Source: Rotaria socialis (lineage: Eukaryota; Rotifera; Eurotatoria; Philodinida; Philodinidae). From it: 64,000 nt of DNA. This document shows positions 48,311 to 61,429 of this stretch, in pieces. The stretch spans positions 147,833 to 211,832 of the forward strand of contig CAJNYU010000405.1 of NCBI GenBank assembly GCA_905331475.1, written 5' to 3'. Numbering within the stretch: position 1 is the first letter of the stretch; every line of letters starts with the position of its first letter. A program made the position numbers and the translations under genes. The notes below the pieces were generated by a model that did not search any database, was not told where the DNA came from, and saw only the letters and a list, made by a program, of their open reading frames with translations.

Positions 48311-51300
48311 ATGACCAGCATTTCTGTTCCCGAACAAGAACCGTTGCCACAAGATTCAACTAGGTATGATAGATTCTTGTTATGAGACTTTCTCGAACTC
48401 GATTGGAAAATTTTTAGTTCTTCAAATGATACATCATCTCGTCGAACAGATTCAAATTCATCAGATATTCGTTCACGCTATTGGACATTTTTATTCGATA
48501 ATCTAAAACGTTCTATCGACCAAATCTATCAAACGTGTGAATCTGATCAAAATCTATTGCAATGCCAAGTTAGTTTTTCCCACTCGCGAATTAGATTTTT
48601 CGAATTATTTATTTTGTTTTTGATTTAGGAAGTTATACAATTTCTTTGCCAATATTGTAAAAATTTTGAAATTCTTATAAAAACCTGTCAGCATAAACAA
48701 CAACCGAATTCTATTACTGAACCAAAAAGGTAAAATAAAATAAACGAAGCAGTGTTCAATGAAATTTTTTTTTGTAAATAACCAAAAATAATAATTGACT
48801 TTCAGAGACTATCTTAGCACTTCATTGATTGAATTACCAATACGATCAGAAAGATCATGTTTCAGGTTATTTGCTTCTTACTTTGATTCTGTCCTGCCCT
48901 TGTTTAATCACACCTGGTTTTGATTTTTATAAGATAATAATTCATTTTCGATTTATTTTTAGAACATTTGAACATTCTCAATCAATTTGTGATGGTAATT
49001 ATACATACGATTATGCTTGTCAAATAAAATTCTAAAAATTGAATTCCTTTTTGTTTAAATTAGGTGAATTGTTTCATTCTGATAATTTTTTACGTCGACA
49101 AAAATCTTTACATAACAGTGATATACATTTAAATATAATTAATTCAACTCCTCATCGTTATTCAAATGATTCAGCAAAATCGAAACGTCAAAAAGCAAAT
49201 AAATATCGTATAATAGCAGAAAGTTCAAGTTTACTTTCATTACCATCATTATTTTCACCATCAACATTAACTAATGAATCCTCAATGACATTAGTTGCAA
49301 GTACCAATCAATCATTATCATCGACGAAAAGAATGTCTACTGATGAGACAGTTGAAGATGCGGATGATGAAAAAGATATTCGTGATGATGTTATAAATGC
49401 AAATCGACATTATCGATATTATCGACAGTTATCTATAGCATCGAATCATCGAATTAAACAACAAGTATTAACTTCGGAAGAAGATGATGAAGATACATTA
49501 TTGAGGAATCATCGCGGCATGGTAGATTTTATGGATCGAGTAAGGCAATCGTAGTGTTTAAAAACCTATTTTGAAGCTTTTTTTCTTTTACTTTTGTATA
49601 CCTATATATGACGAGTAATTACAAGAGTGTGAGTATCGATCTTACTATAGTCCATGAATGTAAGTTTGGATGAAAAGAAGAAAAAAAATCAAGTGTCAAT
49701 CATTACATTTTTCCTCCTTAGAAAAAAACGATATTTTGAGTAAAAGAGCGTCCTTAGACAAAAGCTTATAACCTTTATATTGTTTAATGCATTAATCATT
49801 ATTTTAATAATAGAAATCAAAAGTGCACCTTGGTACAGCTTACAAAGATAATTAAACAAAAGAGAAAATTTCAAAAACAAGAATTTATTCTCACGATAAA
49901 TTATTTCAACAAGTTCTTTTACTTGAGATTTTTTATTCTAATAAACTATATTCATATTTAATGCAAGTGTTTTTGCTGTATTAGATATTTTGAGGAATTC
50001 AAGTGTTTCTTTTTGAGTGCTGCTCTTGAAAAAGCGACTCCAGCATTTGTTTTTCGTATCGATTATTTAAATACTCATAGGGTTTGATTCTTGATCTATT
50101 ACATCGATGAAAAGTACTTTTCCAGATTTTATCTGCAGATTAATGATTTGATGAATATGAATTATAAGATAATTCAATCAAAACCATAGATGACTTAGCC
50201 GTAATATTTCACAGATCTCCGAGAAAAAATCCTGTGTTATAGAAAGCAAAAAGCAGCTTGACTTTCACATTATATGCAATATTCCGATTCACTATATTGC
50301 CAATAGATTACTAATCAGAGAATAACTATTCATATGAAATTGAAGAAGGACAACGTTGCTGTGGTGATCATTGTTCGAGATTTGACTATAAACAGTTTAT
50401 TGATTTGTTTCAATGTCAAGAAAAACAAATTCATCTCTTATTTCTTGTAGCAAATATTCGATGTCTTTGATCAAGAAGAATCATTAACGGCGGCGTTAGA
50501 AGCAGAACAAGAACGAGCCATTGCTTCATTAATGGCCGAACAGGAAGATCTTGAACAACAATTAAATAATGTCAGTGATGATGATCTTTTACTAGGTGTG
50601 GATGATGGTTCAGAATTAGAAGAAAGTGAACTATCGGTAAATAGCTAAAAAGAAAGAAAAATGATTTTCATCTCTATTAGCTTTTTTTTTCCACTGATCT
50701 TCTAATAGACAACAAAAACTTCCAGCTATTTTATGTCATTACCTGGTGATCAAGATGACAAAGATTTAAGTCTCATTGATCTTTCACGTGATGATAATGA
50801 TTCGGACCCTGATGGAAGATCTCGAACAAAACATCAACGTCTGCATGAAAAATTATCAACACCTTCGCGTATTCGGTATGAATCGTATTTGCTTGCTTAA
50901 CTAATATTAATATATAGAACTCTAATTTGTGTAGACCATTGAGTGAAAGTCTTCGCGAAGCAGCTGAACGTCAAGGTATTAAAATTTAATATTTTGCCAA
51001 AATTATTCATCGATTCTTATTTATTTTTAAGCACGAGCATCAAGAAAACGAGAAACATTGCGCGATGAAAAAGCTCGAAAATTACGTGAACTAACGCAAC
51101 GAGTAAGATTTAAAAAAATATCTTGAACAATTATTACATGTGCTAGAAAACTATTTCAGGTCAATGAAGTTCGTCAATGGAAAGAAGAATTAATAAAAGC
51201 ACGTAAAACTACAATTGAAATAAAAATGCAACGTGCCGAAGAAAAACGTCAGTATTTATTATTATTAAAAGCTAAAAAAGCTGGCGATGAAGATTTGAAA

Positions 51301-54221
51301 GGTCAAGAAATAGCATTTATTAAATGTTTACAGCAAGAAAATCGTCGACAAACATTAAAAGAGCGTTATCAAAAGGAAGAACAATACAAACAATATCTAG
51401 AAGAAGAGCGTGTTAGAAAACATGATGAACATAAACAAAAAGAATTAGCAGCAGAAAATCGAAGAAAAGAATTAGAAGCTATAAGACAAACACGTCTCAA
51501 TGAAATGCAAGAAAAATGGAAAACTAAAGAACGCATGATTGAACAACATTTAAGTGAAAAACGAAAACAAAAGCAAACAGCAGCTATTGCAAAACAAAAG
51601 TAAATTGAAAATATTATTCGAAAAAACACGAGAAAATTTTATCTGTTCTATGAATTGTTGCCGTAGTTCTTATAATAGAAATAGACCTTGTATTGTCTGT
51701 AGTTATGTTTATGAGATATCAACTAGAACCTGAGCAATAAGTGATTCAGTAAAATACCTAGAAAAGGATATTGTATTGTATGAAAAAAAAAATGTTCTGA
51801 TAGATTTCTATTAGTTTTATCACAGTCCTATTATGAACCAGATATTAATTCGATTGACGAGTTACACTTGAAGGCAGTGCTTTTTCTAATTTTACTTACA
51901 TTTCAACGTGAACGAAAAGAAGCCGTCTAATAAATCACAGATGGATTGCTAATTAAGCTTTCAATCTATTTGAATTCTATGACGATTATACTATTCTTAC
52001 TTATTCGATAACTATCTATGATTTAATTGTTTATATCATGTTTCAGAAGTTTTCAAAAGAAACGTGCAGAACGTGTCGAATATCTCGAAACATCAACTGT
52101 CGAATTGAAGAAAAAATTAGCACTAAAAGTTTGCTCTATCTTAGATTTTGCTTTTTTCATCGTAGTTTATATTTGATTTTTTTTTTCTACAGCAAGAAGA
52201 AAGTGCACGACGACATATAACTCAGCTCGAAGAAATCCGTCGAAAAGCTGTGGAAATGAGTACTTTACGGGGTCCCAGCGCTGAAGATCAATATCATCAT
52301 GTATCTCCCGTAGGTGATGAAACTAAAACATCAACATCGACAACAAATATACCGATGGACGATGATCCTGTTGCAACTCGTAAATGTTGTACATTATGTA
52401 ATCTATTGGTTAGTTTTGATCTGTTGGTTTTTGTATAATTGTAAAATTGTTTGAACAAATTTTTCTTCTAGTTAGCGTCTGATTTTCATTTACAAACACA
52501 TTTACGTGGTACTCGTCATAATCAATTATTAATCGAACGATTCAATCAAAAGAATGAAAATGGTGTCAAAAAACAGCCGACCCAAGAAGAACTTGTAAGA
52601 AAATTTTTGTGTTGAGACTTTGTTTAAAATTGAAACAACCAAATCGTCTTTTTAGAATATATTTAATATAGAATGTATAGTCGTTGTTACAAGTGATGAC
52701 ATTGTCAGGCAGGAAATGGCTTATAATCGAGAAAGAAAACATACAATGAAAAAACGATCGAAAAAATTACGTCTTCGTATGAATCAACGGTAAGTAAACG
52801 ATTTGCATTGACTAAATCCTTTATGATTTTTCTCTAAATTTTCAGTGCTAACACATATGAAACTGAAAATGCTCAACGACCTTATTTAACATCAACACAT
52901 AAAGCACGGTAAATATACCATAGGGTTACAATAAAAGATGAATTCAATATTAAATAATTTCTTTCTATTTAACATTTAGTATTCAACGATTTTTAAATGA
53001 ATTAGAAAAATCTCTAAGTACAACCGTAAGAAAAGAACCACTTAATACAACAAATTACTTAGCATGCCAACGTATTCTTACTGAATTTGTTAAAATTTTT
53101 GACACACATGGTTATGAAAAAGTACAAAGATATTAATAGTATTTCTCTTTTTTATTTATCATCTATTTAGGATTCACCACTGGAACAACGTGTTTTCTTC
53201 AGTTTGAATGGTTATTCAACATTGAACAAAATGATCGAATTAAGGGCAGAATGTAATAAACCAGCACTTGCACCTGAAAGGTAATATACAGTATTTTTCT
53301 TGATAAGGAAAACTTTGATGCTCCTGCAATAGGACCATGTAGTTACTATTTAGTCTCTTTATTATTCCTAGCATAAAATATTTACAAGTTTTTATTTATT
53401 AAAACAATTTAGTCTAATTGCACTTACTGTGTCCGTGTATCGAGCAGCAACATATAACAACCTTGATAATGCAGTTTACCTGCTTAATAGTGGTAAAATT
53501 TTAACACTTGTAGAAAGTTTTGTTCGACATATGAATGTAAGTATCGCATTGTTTTATTGATTATTATCAGGCAAAAGACGCAAACAATATTCATTTTAGG
53601 GTTTAAAAAGTGATGTTCTACTAATCAATAACGATCAAAGTGAAAGTGAAAAATTAGCTCAAATTGATTTAGTGACCAATTTAGCTAAAACACTCACTGA
53701 TTTATTTTTAATGTATAATTCAACAGTAAAAGAAATACGAATTCGTGATAATGAAACTACAGAAGATAAATTAACAATGAGTCGCTTAACAGATTTAATT
53801 AGGTAAAATAAAACAAACACAAGACTTTTTTTTAAAATAATACTCATTATATAGTTATATGGCAAATACCGGCGTTCTTGATCGAATAGCATCCTTTTTT
53901 CGTACAGCACGTGCACTTGTTAATACAACAAAATCATGTATACCAGATATGATTCTTCATTGTTTGAATCTTCTACAACAAATGATTGATTTTTCTAAAC
54001 CAAAGTAAATTCTTTTAAATTGTTTTACATGGAAAAAAATTATTTCGCCGTTACCGATTAGATCATATGTGCCTCTATTTGATCAATCATCAAAAAAATC
54101 TATCAATGATCCGGCACAAGTGTTAAATATAATGAAATCAACAAATTTTTGTGAGATTCTTTCATTACTCTATGGTATTCTTATACATGAAACTGATCCT
54201 AACAATCAAACTATTACGGAA

Positions 54222-54262
<41 letters not shown>

Positions 54263-55511
54263 TAATAACAACAACACCAACAACAACAATACTCATAATA
54301 ATACACTCACTTTACATGAAAAAACAATTACTATTGTTATTAATTCAATGATATTATTGAATACAATCGCTACATTAGATCTTGACACATTTCAAGTAAG
54401 TAAATCGAAATATATTAAAAGTTAAATGAGAAGTTCGTATGCTGCAAAAGATTTCCTACTTACTAAGCGTATCTCAAGAAATAACATATAACTATTCTCA
54501 AATCTAAAATATAGAACAAATTCAACTTCCTTCTTTGAACTAAAAAATTGTTCTATCTTTTAATTATCCTACATCTGATTAAGCTAAAACTTTCCTCCAC
54601 TTGATAATTATACTAAACCTTTATTCAAGAAATTTTGAGTTATACTCGCAAAATTTTTATTTTTCGTTTTCGTTAATGACGATTTACACTAATTGATCAG
54701 TCAAAACTTCACAGCAATCCCGACCGAGTAAAATTCTCTGACAAGAAAAAAAGTTCACAAAATCCGCTGAAATCTAATGTTAAGACTAAGAAAGGATATT
54801 TTCAGGTGGACAAAAATATGTAATTTACTGTATTTTTTAGGCCATACTTGGTGAAGAAACAATTTCTCTACAACTCCGCCATGTAGCTAATTATATTCTT
54901 GCTTATTGTAATCATAAACAAACCACGAATAATGACAGTCTTTTACATGAAATTATTCTGTTGGTTGGTTACTATTGTGTGTTAAATCAAGATAATCAAG
55001 TAAATCGAGTTCTTTCATTGATAATTTTCAAAAATGAAAATATTTGTGTGATTTCTAGTGTCGTCTGGCATTTGGTAATCGACCTACTGTACTGCAACAA
55101 TTATCTTGTTTACCATTTCGTTATTTTGTTGAGTCAAAATATATGGATATACTTTTTCCAACATTGATTTCTTGTTCATTTGATTGTGATACAACACGAG
55201 CAATACTTCAAACTGAAATGTCACTTGATCTTATAGCAAATTTTATTGAAGTAATTTCTTTTCTCTTTTTAATATTTACTTCATTGAATTTATCTCTCTT
55301 TATTAAATAGACAAAATTAACTGAAAAAAAAGCGACCAATGACGATGATAATAAATTCGATATTTCAGCATTTAATATGCGATTTCCATTTGAAGAATGG
55401 AATAATGCATTACAGTACTATCGACCAATATCAAAACGAATCGAAAAAAATTATAATGATGAAGAAAAAGAAAATGAATCTCATCGTATTGATTTTGACA
55501 CTAAATCTTAA
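48311..55511 (+). CDS. SCAPER: SCAPER (S-phase cyclin A-associated protein in the ER)
   Basis: Twenty-five exons thread in phase from ATG 48311 to TAA 55509-55511: 4011 coding bases, 1336 residues (human about 1400). Exons run 48311-48363, 48418-48568, 48629-48729, 48806-48865, 48963-48994, 49064-49539, 50451-50636, 50709-50875, 50935-50975, 51032-51102, 51160-51599, 52047-52128, 52193-52408, 52472-52594, 52656-52789, 52846-52908, 52980-53121, 53171-53280, 53413-53536, 53600-53802, 53855-54004, 54062-54395, 54841-54999, 55059-55250, 55311-55511. The N-terminal SCAPER domain has RSRYWTFLFDNLKRSIDQIY and TCESDQNLLQC. A long charged coiled coil is encoded by exons 9-12. A C2H2 finger (CTLC, then H-L-Q-T-H-L-R-G-T-R-H) is split by the intron after 52408. 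The C-terminal helical region includes LLHEIILLVGYYCVLNQDNQ. SCAPER is an ER-associated cyclin A/CDK2 partner linked to ribosome-associated mRNA control and cilia. The acceptor TTTCTAG abuts the ATG. A poly-Asn tract lies at 54222-54303. Confidence 0.95.
54222..54303 (+). repeat. AAT/AAC trinucleotide repeat coding poly-Asn in SCAPER
   Basis: About twelve perfect AAT codons followed by mixed AAC, AAT and ACC codons inside exon 22 of SCAPER, encoding around 25 asparagines with a few threonines and a histidine. The frame is kept. It lies in the loop between NQTITE and the helix TITIVINSMILLN, a place where vertebrate SCAPER is variable in length. Such pure tracts are length-polymorphic. Confidence 0.9.
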
Positions 55512-55924
55512 AAAAATTATTTTATATTTTTCTCTCCAAATCTCATTTACATAGCTATATATTTTTTCTTTTGTCCACGTGTGTGTCTTTCGCGTTCGCT
55601 TTTTTTTATTTTCAACTGGGCATCAAACAAAAACCTGACTCATTGTAACGTAATTCCAATTTTTGTACAAACCAGAATCTCTTGTATATAAACAAACAAA
55701 AACGAGTAAAGAACATGGAAGACATTTTCTGTGCTTGTGAAACATTTTTCTAATAAACGTAAATCACTATGTCTCCCATAAAAGAAAATAACCGACTGAT
55801 AGTGGTGGAGTCATGTGTATTAAAACTTTCATTTTTTTAAATAACTCAATGAACCTAACATGAAAAAATCGAAAGTTCTCTTGACAACATATTTCCAACT
55901 TGCTAAAGGCTGTTGCATGCTATA

Positions 55925-56558
55925 TTTTCACAGACACCAGCCGATGGTGAACCATATCCAAATTTCACCAATAAGCGAGCGTGCCCTGTACTTTCGCCAT
56001 TGGCAAAATTCAGGAATCCAACATAATTAATTTGAATATGAATATGGTAAATAATTATTTAGAGTCATGTTCTTTTATTTTACAAGGAAATCCAACACTT
56101 CTCAATGTCATTTATTATCCTCTTTGGTGTCGCATATCACCGTATACTATCGATCTTATTGTTGATTTCATAAGTATCCATGCAGGTCACAGTGATCGAC
56201 TCCGTCTCCAGACGAAATTGATTAGTACATTGCTTGCATTCGAAGTCAACTTTATTTGTATTTTCAAAATGTATTAGTATCACATCAACGTGTCATAGTC
56301 AAAAGTATTTTTTCATGGTGGGTTTGGATACCACCAGTTCATATCAATTACGGTGCTTTCCTCATTCATGAAACATTACTCGCTTCTGCTACCATTGCTA
56401 AAAAGGCAACTCCAATTAATAATTGTTCTTTTGCACTTCTGCATAGTGCGGTTGCCTTTATGTGCTTCACCTATAGAATTGTGATTACGACAGTCATCTT
56501 TTTTGCTACTCTATTTGTTGTCATGGAAAAAAAGATTAATCAAACGATACATAATTGA
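55925..56558 (+). other. decayed coding relic or unrecognised exons
   Basis: Protein-like pieces appear in different frames: after a TTTTCACAG acceptor at 55926-55934 comes QTPADGEPYPNF...LAKFRNPT and a stop, then a hydrophobic frame at 55981-56277,and another at 56256-56558 (SWWVWIPPVHINYGAFL). They do not join by obvious introns. They could be a broken membrane-protein gene or transposon debris. The stretch from 55512 to 55925 is the SCAPER 3' flank and shows nothing else. Confidence 0.3.
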
Positions 56559-56592
56559 CCTTCGATTACACTCATTCGTAGATGATGCATCC

Positions 56593-57489
56593 CGAATAGT
56601 GATCTGCTTGACCAAGGAAATAAAAGATTATTCAATAACAGCTTTAATCAGTGGCCAGATCTTCTGAAACCTAGGGGAAATTTCTGAATTTTGAACATGT
56701 TTCTGATTTTTTTCTGAATTTGGAATATTTTCAGATCCTGCTTTGTCACTGAAATTTTATATTTCTCGTTAGAATTCTGGCGTCGAATTGATTTTCGGTC
56801 ATATAAAGCATTTATAGTCCGATTATCATAATCCGATAATATAAAACCAGATAATGCTTAACTTAAAATAAAAATGAATGGTAATTATTCTTGAGAAGGC
56901 TTTATTAGCATACGTTATCTTAAACAAACTTCCTAGAGCAAATTCCAAAAGATACGAAATATGAATAACAATACCGAGATGATGGGATTTAACGTTTTTT
57001 TTCTCTCGTTGAACTTCTTAATCTACGCAGAATGTATTTGATTAGGTTTGCTCGTTTTTGTGAACGAGTTTTAAATTTAAAAAGAAGCTGTACCAATTTC
57101 CCAAAAACTGCCATTTTCTGATTAATTTCTGATTTTTCAATTTTTGATCGGGCCACCCTGGTTTTTATGGTGATTGTGGAAAAATAATCCTAATTGATGT
57201 TTTGTGTTCAGAATTTTAAGCTCTTCAAAATGACACAAGAAGATTGAGAATACGTTCATCTACAGCGGAGAAAACTGCGGTATATTCGTCGTGACCAAAA
57301 TTGGCCACGACGAATGTGTCGAAGTTTTCTCCACGGTAGTTCAATGTATCCTCAATCTTCCTGTATCGTTTTGAAGAGCTTAAAATTCTGAACACAAAAC
57401 ATCAATTAGAATTATTTTTCCACAACCATCATAGAAACTGTTATTGAATAATCTTTTATTTCTTTGGTCACGCAGATCACTAATCCCGA
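56593..57489. repeat. inverted duplication (palindrome) of a gene end
   Basis: Two arms of roughly 190 bases face each other around 57299: the left arm is 56593-56648 continued at 57161-57298, the right arm is 57302-57489. Identity is highest in the outer parts (for example the 20 or so bases of the AAGATTATTCAATAACAG region) and lower near the centre. Both arms carry the same coding end, N-K-R-L-F-N-N-S ... CGKIILIDVLCSEF and stop, in opposite directions. The left arm is split by a hAT-type insertion; the right arm preserves the empty site. Confidence 0.85.
56649..57160. mobile_element. hAT-type MITE, ATCAGA-rich family, copy 2
   Basis: 512 bases, starting CAGTGGCCAGATC and ending GATCGGGCCACCCTG, an imperfect inverted repeat of hAT type. 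It is flanked by decayed 8-base duplications GCTTTAAT (56641-56648) and GTTTTTAT (57161-57168). The matching uninterrupted site in the opposite palindrome arm reads GTTTCTAT once, which proves the insertion and its exact borders. Right-end sequence matches the left end of the copy at 40821. No coding capacity. Confidence 0.88.
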
Positions 57490-57595
57490 AGAATAAAGAA
57501 CTAGCAATAAGACTTTTAAAGCTAATGCTGAATGTGTCACTCGCGAAATATTCGGCATTTTCAAAACGCTTCCATGCCTCACCAAAATTAGTCAA
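57380..57595 (-). pseudogene. gene fragment, C-terminal end
   Basis: Seventy-one open codons on the minus strand with protein-like composition (NFGEAWKRFENAEYFA, SFKSLIASSLFFGISDLRDQ) ending in the CSEF stop shared with the other palindrome arm. The first part lies outside the duplicated block. No upstream exon was found. The family is not recognised. It may be the 3' end of a host gene copied in a rearrangement. Confidence 0.4.
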
Positions 57596-58112
57596 TAGAA
57601 TACAATAATTTGCCTCGAGAAAATAAATGAATGTAAAAAAAACTGGACAACTGATCTGTACGAACTAATAAGATGTGAACCGAAAAAGGCTAGTTATTTC
57701 TAGTAATTTATTCGAAATCTAAATCTAATATGATGGAAGATTCTACAATATATTCTTGAGTGATATTATTTATTATCATAAACAATGTGAATTTTAAGAT
57801 CGTTAATTCAATATCGTACTTCAACATTAGATTTTTGTGAAAGCAAAGTGTGCTAATCAAGTCATGTGTTTATTTCTATTGAAATGAAGAATTAAGTAAT
57901 TAATAAACTTAAGGTTTCAAGTTTACTTCACTCTATCTTTCGTCAACAAAGATAATCTTCAATATTTCTTGATTCGAAATTTTTTTGTTAATATCTAGGA
58001 AATAAAAATATGTGAATCTCTAGTGCATTTATTTTAAAATAAATTTTGTTTTAACTTAAAAATGTAAAAAGCAAAGACTATGTATAAAACAATAAAATAT
58101 CACTCTGATATT
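57596..58112. other. intergenic, no gene seen
   Basis: About 520 bases of AT-rich sequence between the gene fragment and the stop of the glycosyltransferase. It should hold the 3' UTR of the latter (minus strand). No repeat or RNA gene recognised. Confidence 0.45.
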
Positions 58113-59707
58113 CTAAATAAGTGTATTCTTCCTAATTTGAGCATCGCATACCTGAAATTCTCCCGAAGAAGAAATTTTACTCTCGTTAAAAGCAACATAT
58201 CGAAAAGAATGAAAACCAGCATTGAATTCAGTAGCATTGAAAACGATCACATGTTGATGTTCACCCGACGTCAAATCCTGGCTTTTTCTCTTGATTCCGT
58301 TTAAAGACCGATAAGTTATCCACCAAAGGCCATCCAATGATAAATTGAAATCGAGATTATCTTGTAATTCTTGTGTATGTCCAACCGTAAGTGAGAATGA
58401 GAGATTTGTTTGAATACGTAAAAAGTCAATAGCGAAAAATTCTCCTCGACGCGCATTTCTTCCAGGACGCCAACAGGTTTTCGAATCATTATCAACTGCT
58501 GACAACGTCGTATGAGATAAAAAGAAAGCAACGCTTGGTCCTCTTGGGAGATTCTTTCTTGTACTTCGTTCAAAATCTTTTGAAATATTAAATGGAATAT
58601 TTTCAATATCAATTGGAAGTATATTAGTAAAAAATATGAAATCATCTTTTAGACTTGATGATTTTATGTAATATGGAAAACGACGATTTGACCGACGCAC
58701 AAAACCTAGATGACTGGTAGCATTCGATTGATTGTAACGTAGATTATGTTCCAGAATACGAATCGCTAAAATAGAACTTTGATGTTGATATTGCAAGAAA
58801 TTTGATGAAGAAGAAAATGATGCACCAGAATTACGTCCAGTCAAGCCATAAATATTGATATTGAATTGTGATGGAATATCATTGAGCCAAATAGAAAAAA
58901 ACACATCACTTAAATATACTAAATCTATTCATAAAAATATTATTGGTATGCTATAGACGATTTGACTTCCATTTACTTACTGCGATTATTTTTCAAATAG
59001 ACTTGTAAATATTGAAGGTGTCGTTGGGCATATTCACGTAAGAAAATACTTCCGCAACCAATCCATGAAAAACCAGTATGCAAATCAATATTTTTATCAA
59101 AATAGGTCCATACTAAATTTGTATAGAATGTGTAGGGCTCCGTAGCAGAGTGTAATACATAGGGATCGGATCGAAAGTCAGCTATGAGACTTTTCAAATA
59201 GAATGATGCATTCCAATCATCATCGACATAGAAGCAAGCCATAGTTTTTGCTTCAGCACATACACGATATTTGGCTTCATCTTTGAGATTCTCTTTTGAG
59301 TTGATAATGCGGATGCGATTTAATGATGCGTTATTTTTTACAAGTACACTTTTTTCAAGATTAATTTCTGGGTTATTGTTCCAAATAATAATTTCTTTGA
59401 AAGAATTACAATCGAGTAAATAGCTTACAGCTCGTTTAACACTTTCTGTTCGTTTCCAATGAAGTAATACTGCCGTTAAATCATACTTATTTTCAAGTTC
59501 GATTTCGTATTGTTTCGATTGAGCAATTTCGAAATCACTCAAACCAATATTGATTTCATTTCCATAATTATATCGAGCAAGTTTGCTGGCAAATTGATTG
59601 GGAATAGCCGGTAAAAAATTAGTGAATTTTGGAAAATAATGTAATGTTTGAAAGAAAAATAGTAATACGAGTATGTTTATTAATAATATTGCATACTCTT
59701 TCTGCAT
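58113..59707 (-). CDS. GT64-like glycosyltransferase with C-terminal beta-sandwich region
   Basis: Two exons, 59707-58981 and 58918-58113, sum to 1533 bases, 510 residues; the join gives NNRIYLSDVFFSIWLNDIP. I chose the ATG at 59707 because it yields a type II signal anchor (MQKEYAILLINILVLLFFFQ), has a CTCTAG acceptor two bases upstream, and avoids non-protein-like sequence further up. The catalytic domain shows LTAVLLHWKRTESV, IIIWNNNP, the metal-binding V-D-D-D-W (161-165) and a G-C-G-S-I-F-L segment, in the order seen in exostosin C-terminal (GT64) enzymes. The last ~200 residues include CWRPGRNARRGEFFAIDFLRIQTN, which resembles a discoidin or MGAT4-type beta-sandwich. Likely a Golgi enzyme of glycan synthesis; donor and acceptor sugars are unknown. 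Confidence 0.7.
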
Positions 59708-60584
59708 TGCTAGAGTATGTTGATTGATAATATGCAATGTCTTATTCAAGTTCGAATATTTATGAATATCCAACCACTTGCTGTCAATCCGAAAATAAAT
59801 GAAAAACTTTGAATTCTCACATAATTGAACAATCAGAAAAGATGAGAATAGATTTTGTTTTATTTGTATATAAAATTTGAATACATATAAATATCGATAC
59901 ATTGTCTGAAAATCTAGAAATAGGTTTTTCTTCTTCCTTTTACTGATCCTCTACTTTGTTGATAGATTAGATATGAGCTACATTACTATTTCAGAACTCT
60001 TGAAATGGTAAAAAAGAAGCAAATTAATGATTAAATCAGAAACAGAAATTTCGATCACTAGTGAACACCTTTGAGAACTTTAGCAGTTCGAAAATGTTTT
60101 TATTCACGATTTCTTTGGTAACTTATTCGATCGATTCAGCATATTTGACAATTGATAACTTACTCATCGCGTCGTCAGTATCATGCGGCAGTCGTTGATT
60201 TCATCGTGATGTTTTACATCGATTCCTACAGCAGCATGCGCTCTTAATTAAACGAAAATAACCAATTATTCGATCTGTTAGCAGTATTTGGTTGTAGAAA
60301 TATATTTTAAGATAAATACTGCTGACGCTTAATATCGTATTCGTACATATGTTACTCACCGGGTAGTGTATGTATTATACTTTTCAGCGTGCAAAGAAAG
60401 CAACATGAGAACTATTTCAAAAAGCCTTCAGTTCGGATTAAGAAGATTGCATTACTTAAGCAGAAAGAAAAAAGTCTTAAATCGAGTAGTTATCAAGTTT
60501 CGTTGTGGTGACAAATTGACCTGAGTAGAAGAGAAAGAAATTTTAACTATTCTTATTCTTACAATCGATATGACGGTTACACAA
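59708..60584. other. intergenic, 5' flank of the glycosyltransferase
   Basis: About 880 bases upstream of the glycosyltransferase start. The frame upstream of its ATG stays open to 59902 but reads as AT-rich non-coding sequence. No other feature recognised. Confidence 0.4.
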
Positions 60585-60870
60585 TGGGGGAAAGCTGATT
60601 TCATTGATTCTGTGTGATTCCAGTACTATAAAATCAATTGTTTTCTCTTTGATTTTTTTATGGCTAAACAAAAATCAATATCAGATCAGATTCGTGTTCA
60701 GAATGAAAAGCTAATTGTAATCAAGATGAAAACAGCTGAATTCAGAGCGTTGGAATCATTCGGAATCACGAGAACTCACTGAAGAATCTCACTGATTCCG
60801 AATGATTCTGTTGATTCTACCTGATTCCAATGATTCTATCACTACAGAATCAGCTCCCCTCCCGTGGGGT
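60585..60870. repeat. possible MITE with GATTC-rich interior
   Basis: The left end GGGGGAAAGCTGATTTC (60585-60601) is an imperfect inverted repeat of the right end around 60849-60868 (AATCAGCTCCCCTCCC). Between them the pentamer GATTC and its complement GAATC recur more than ten times. No target duplication could be fixed. Confidence 0.45.
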
Positions 60871-61429
60871 TATAGAAAACCTAAGCCAAATAAAATACAA
60901 AACTTTAAATGAAGGAATGCTTACATTTTATAACTAAAATATTTTTATATAAAGAAAAAGCTAAATAATTACGATAATTACTGCTATTTGTTGATAGAAT
61001 CCACTTTTCTTGATAAAATAATTATCCTTGAAGTGAAATACTACTTATTTGTCATTCCAACATTCAGAACATCCGAACGATAGTAAAAATAAACTCATTT
61101 ATTTCGATAGAGTCAAAAATACCTATTGCAATGTGTTTGAAATCGAAGATTAATTGTGATTTATTTTTATATTCAATCACCCGTCCAAAATTCAGCAGCA
61201 ATCTGTTTCGTCGTCTGTCTTTTGGTGTAATACATGCAAGGGAGAAATAGCAGACTCCACGACTCCGCTTGATTCCGCTTGACTCCACTCTAATATGAAG
61301 TCCTTAATTTTCTAAAAATATGATACTTTCCATTTCCTTCATTCACTATTGAAAATAAAGAAAAAATAATGCCAGTAAAAAAATCGTCTGAACTTTCGCA
61401 GATGCTACAGAAATCACTCAGGAGATTCA

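Noticed and set aside
59708..59902. Longer glycosyltransferase N-terminus starting at 59902
   Set aside because: The extra 65 residues are AT-driven, lie before a splice acceptor, and would bury the signal anchor inside the protein.
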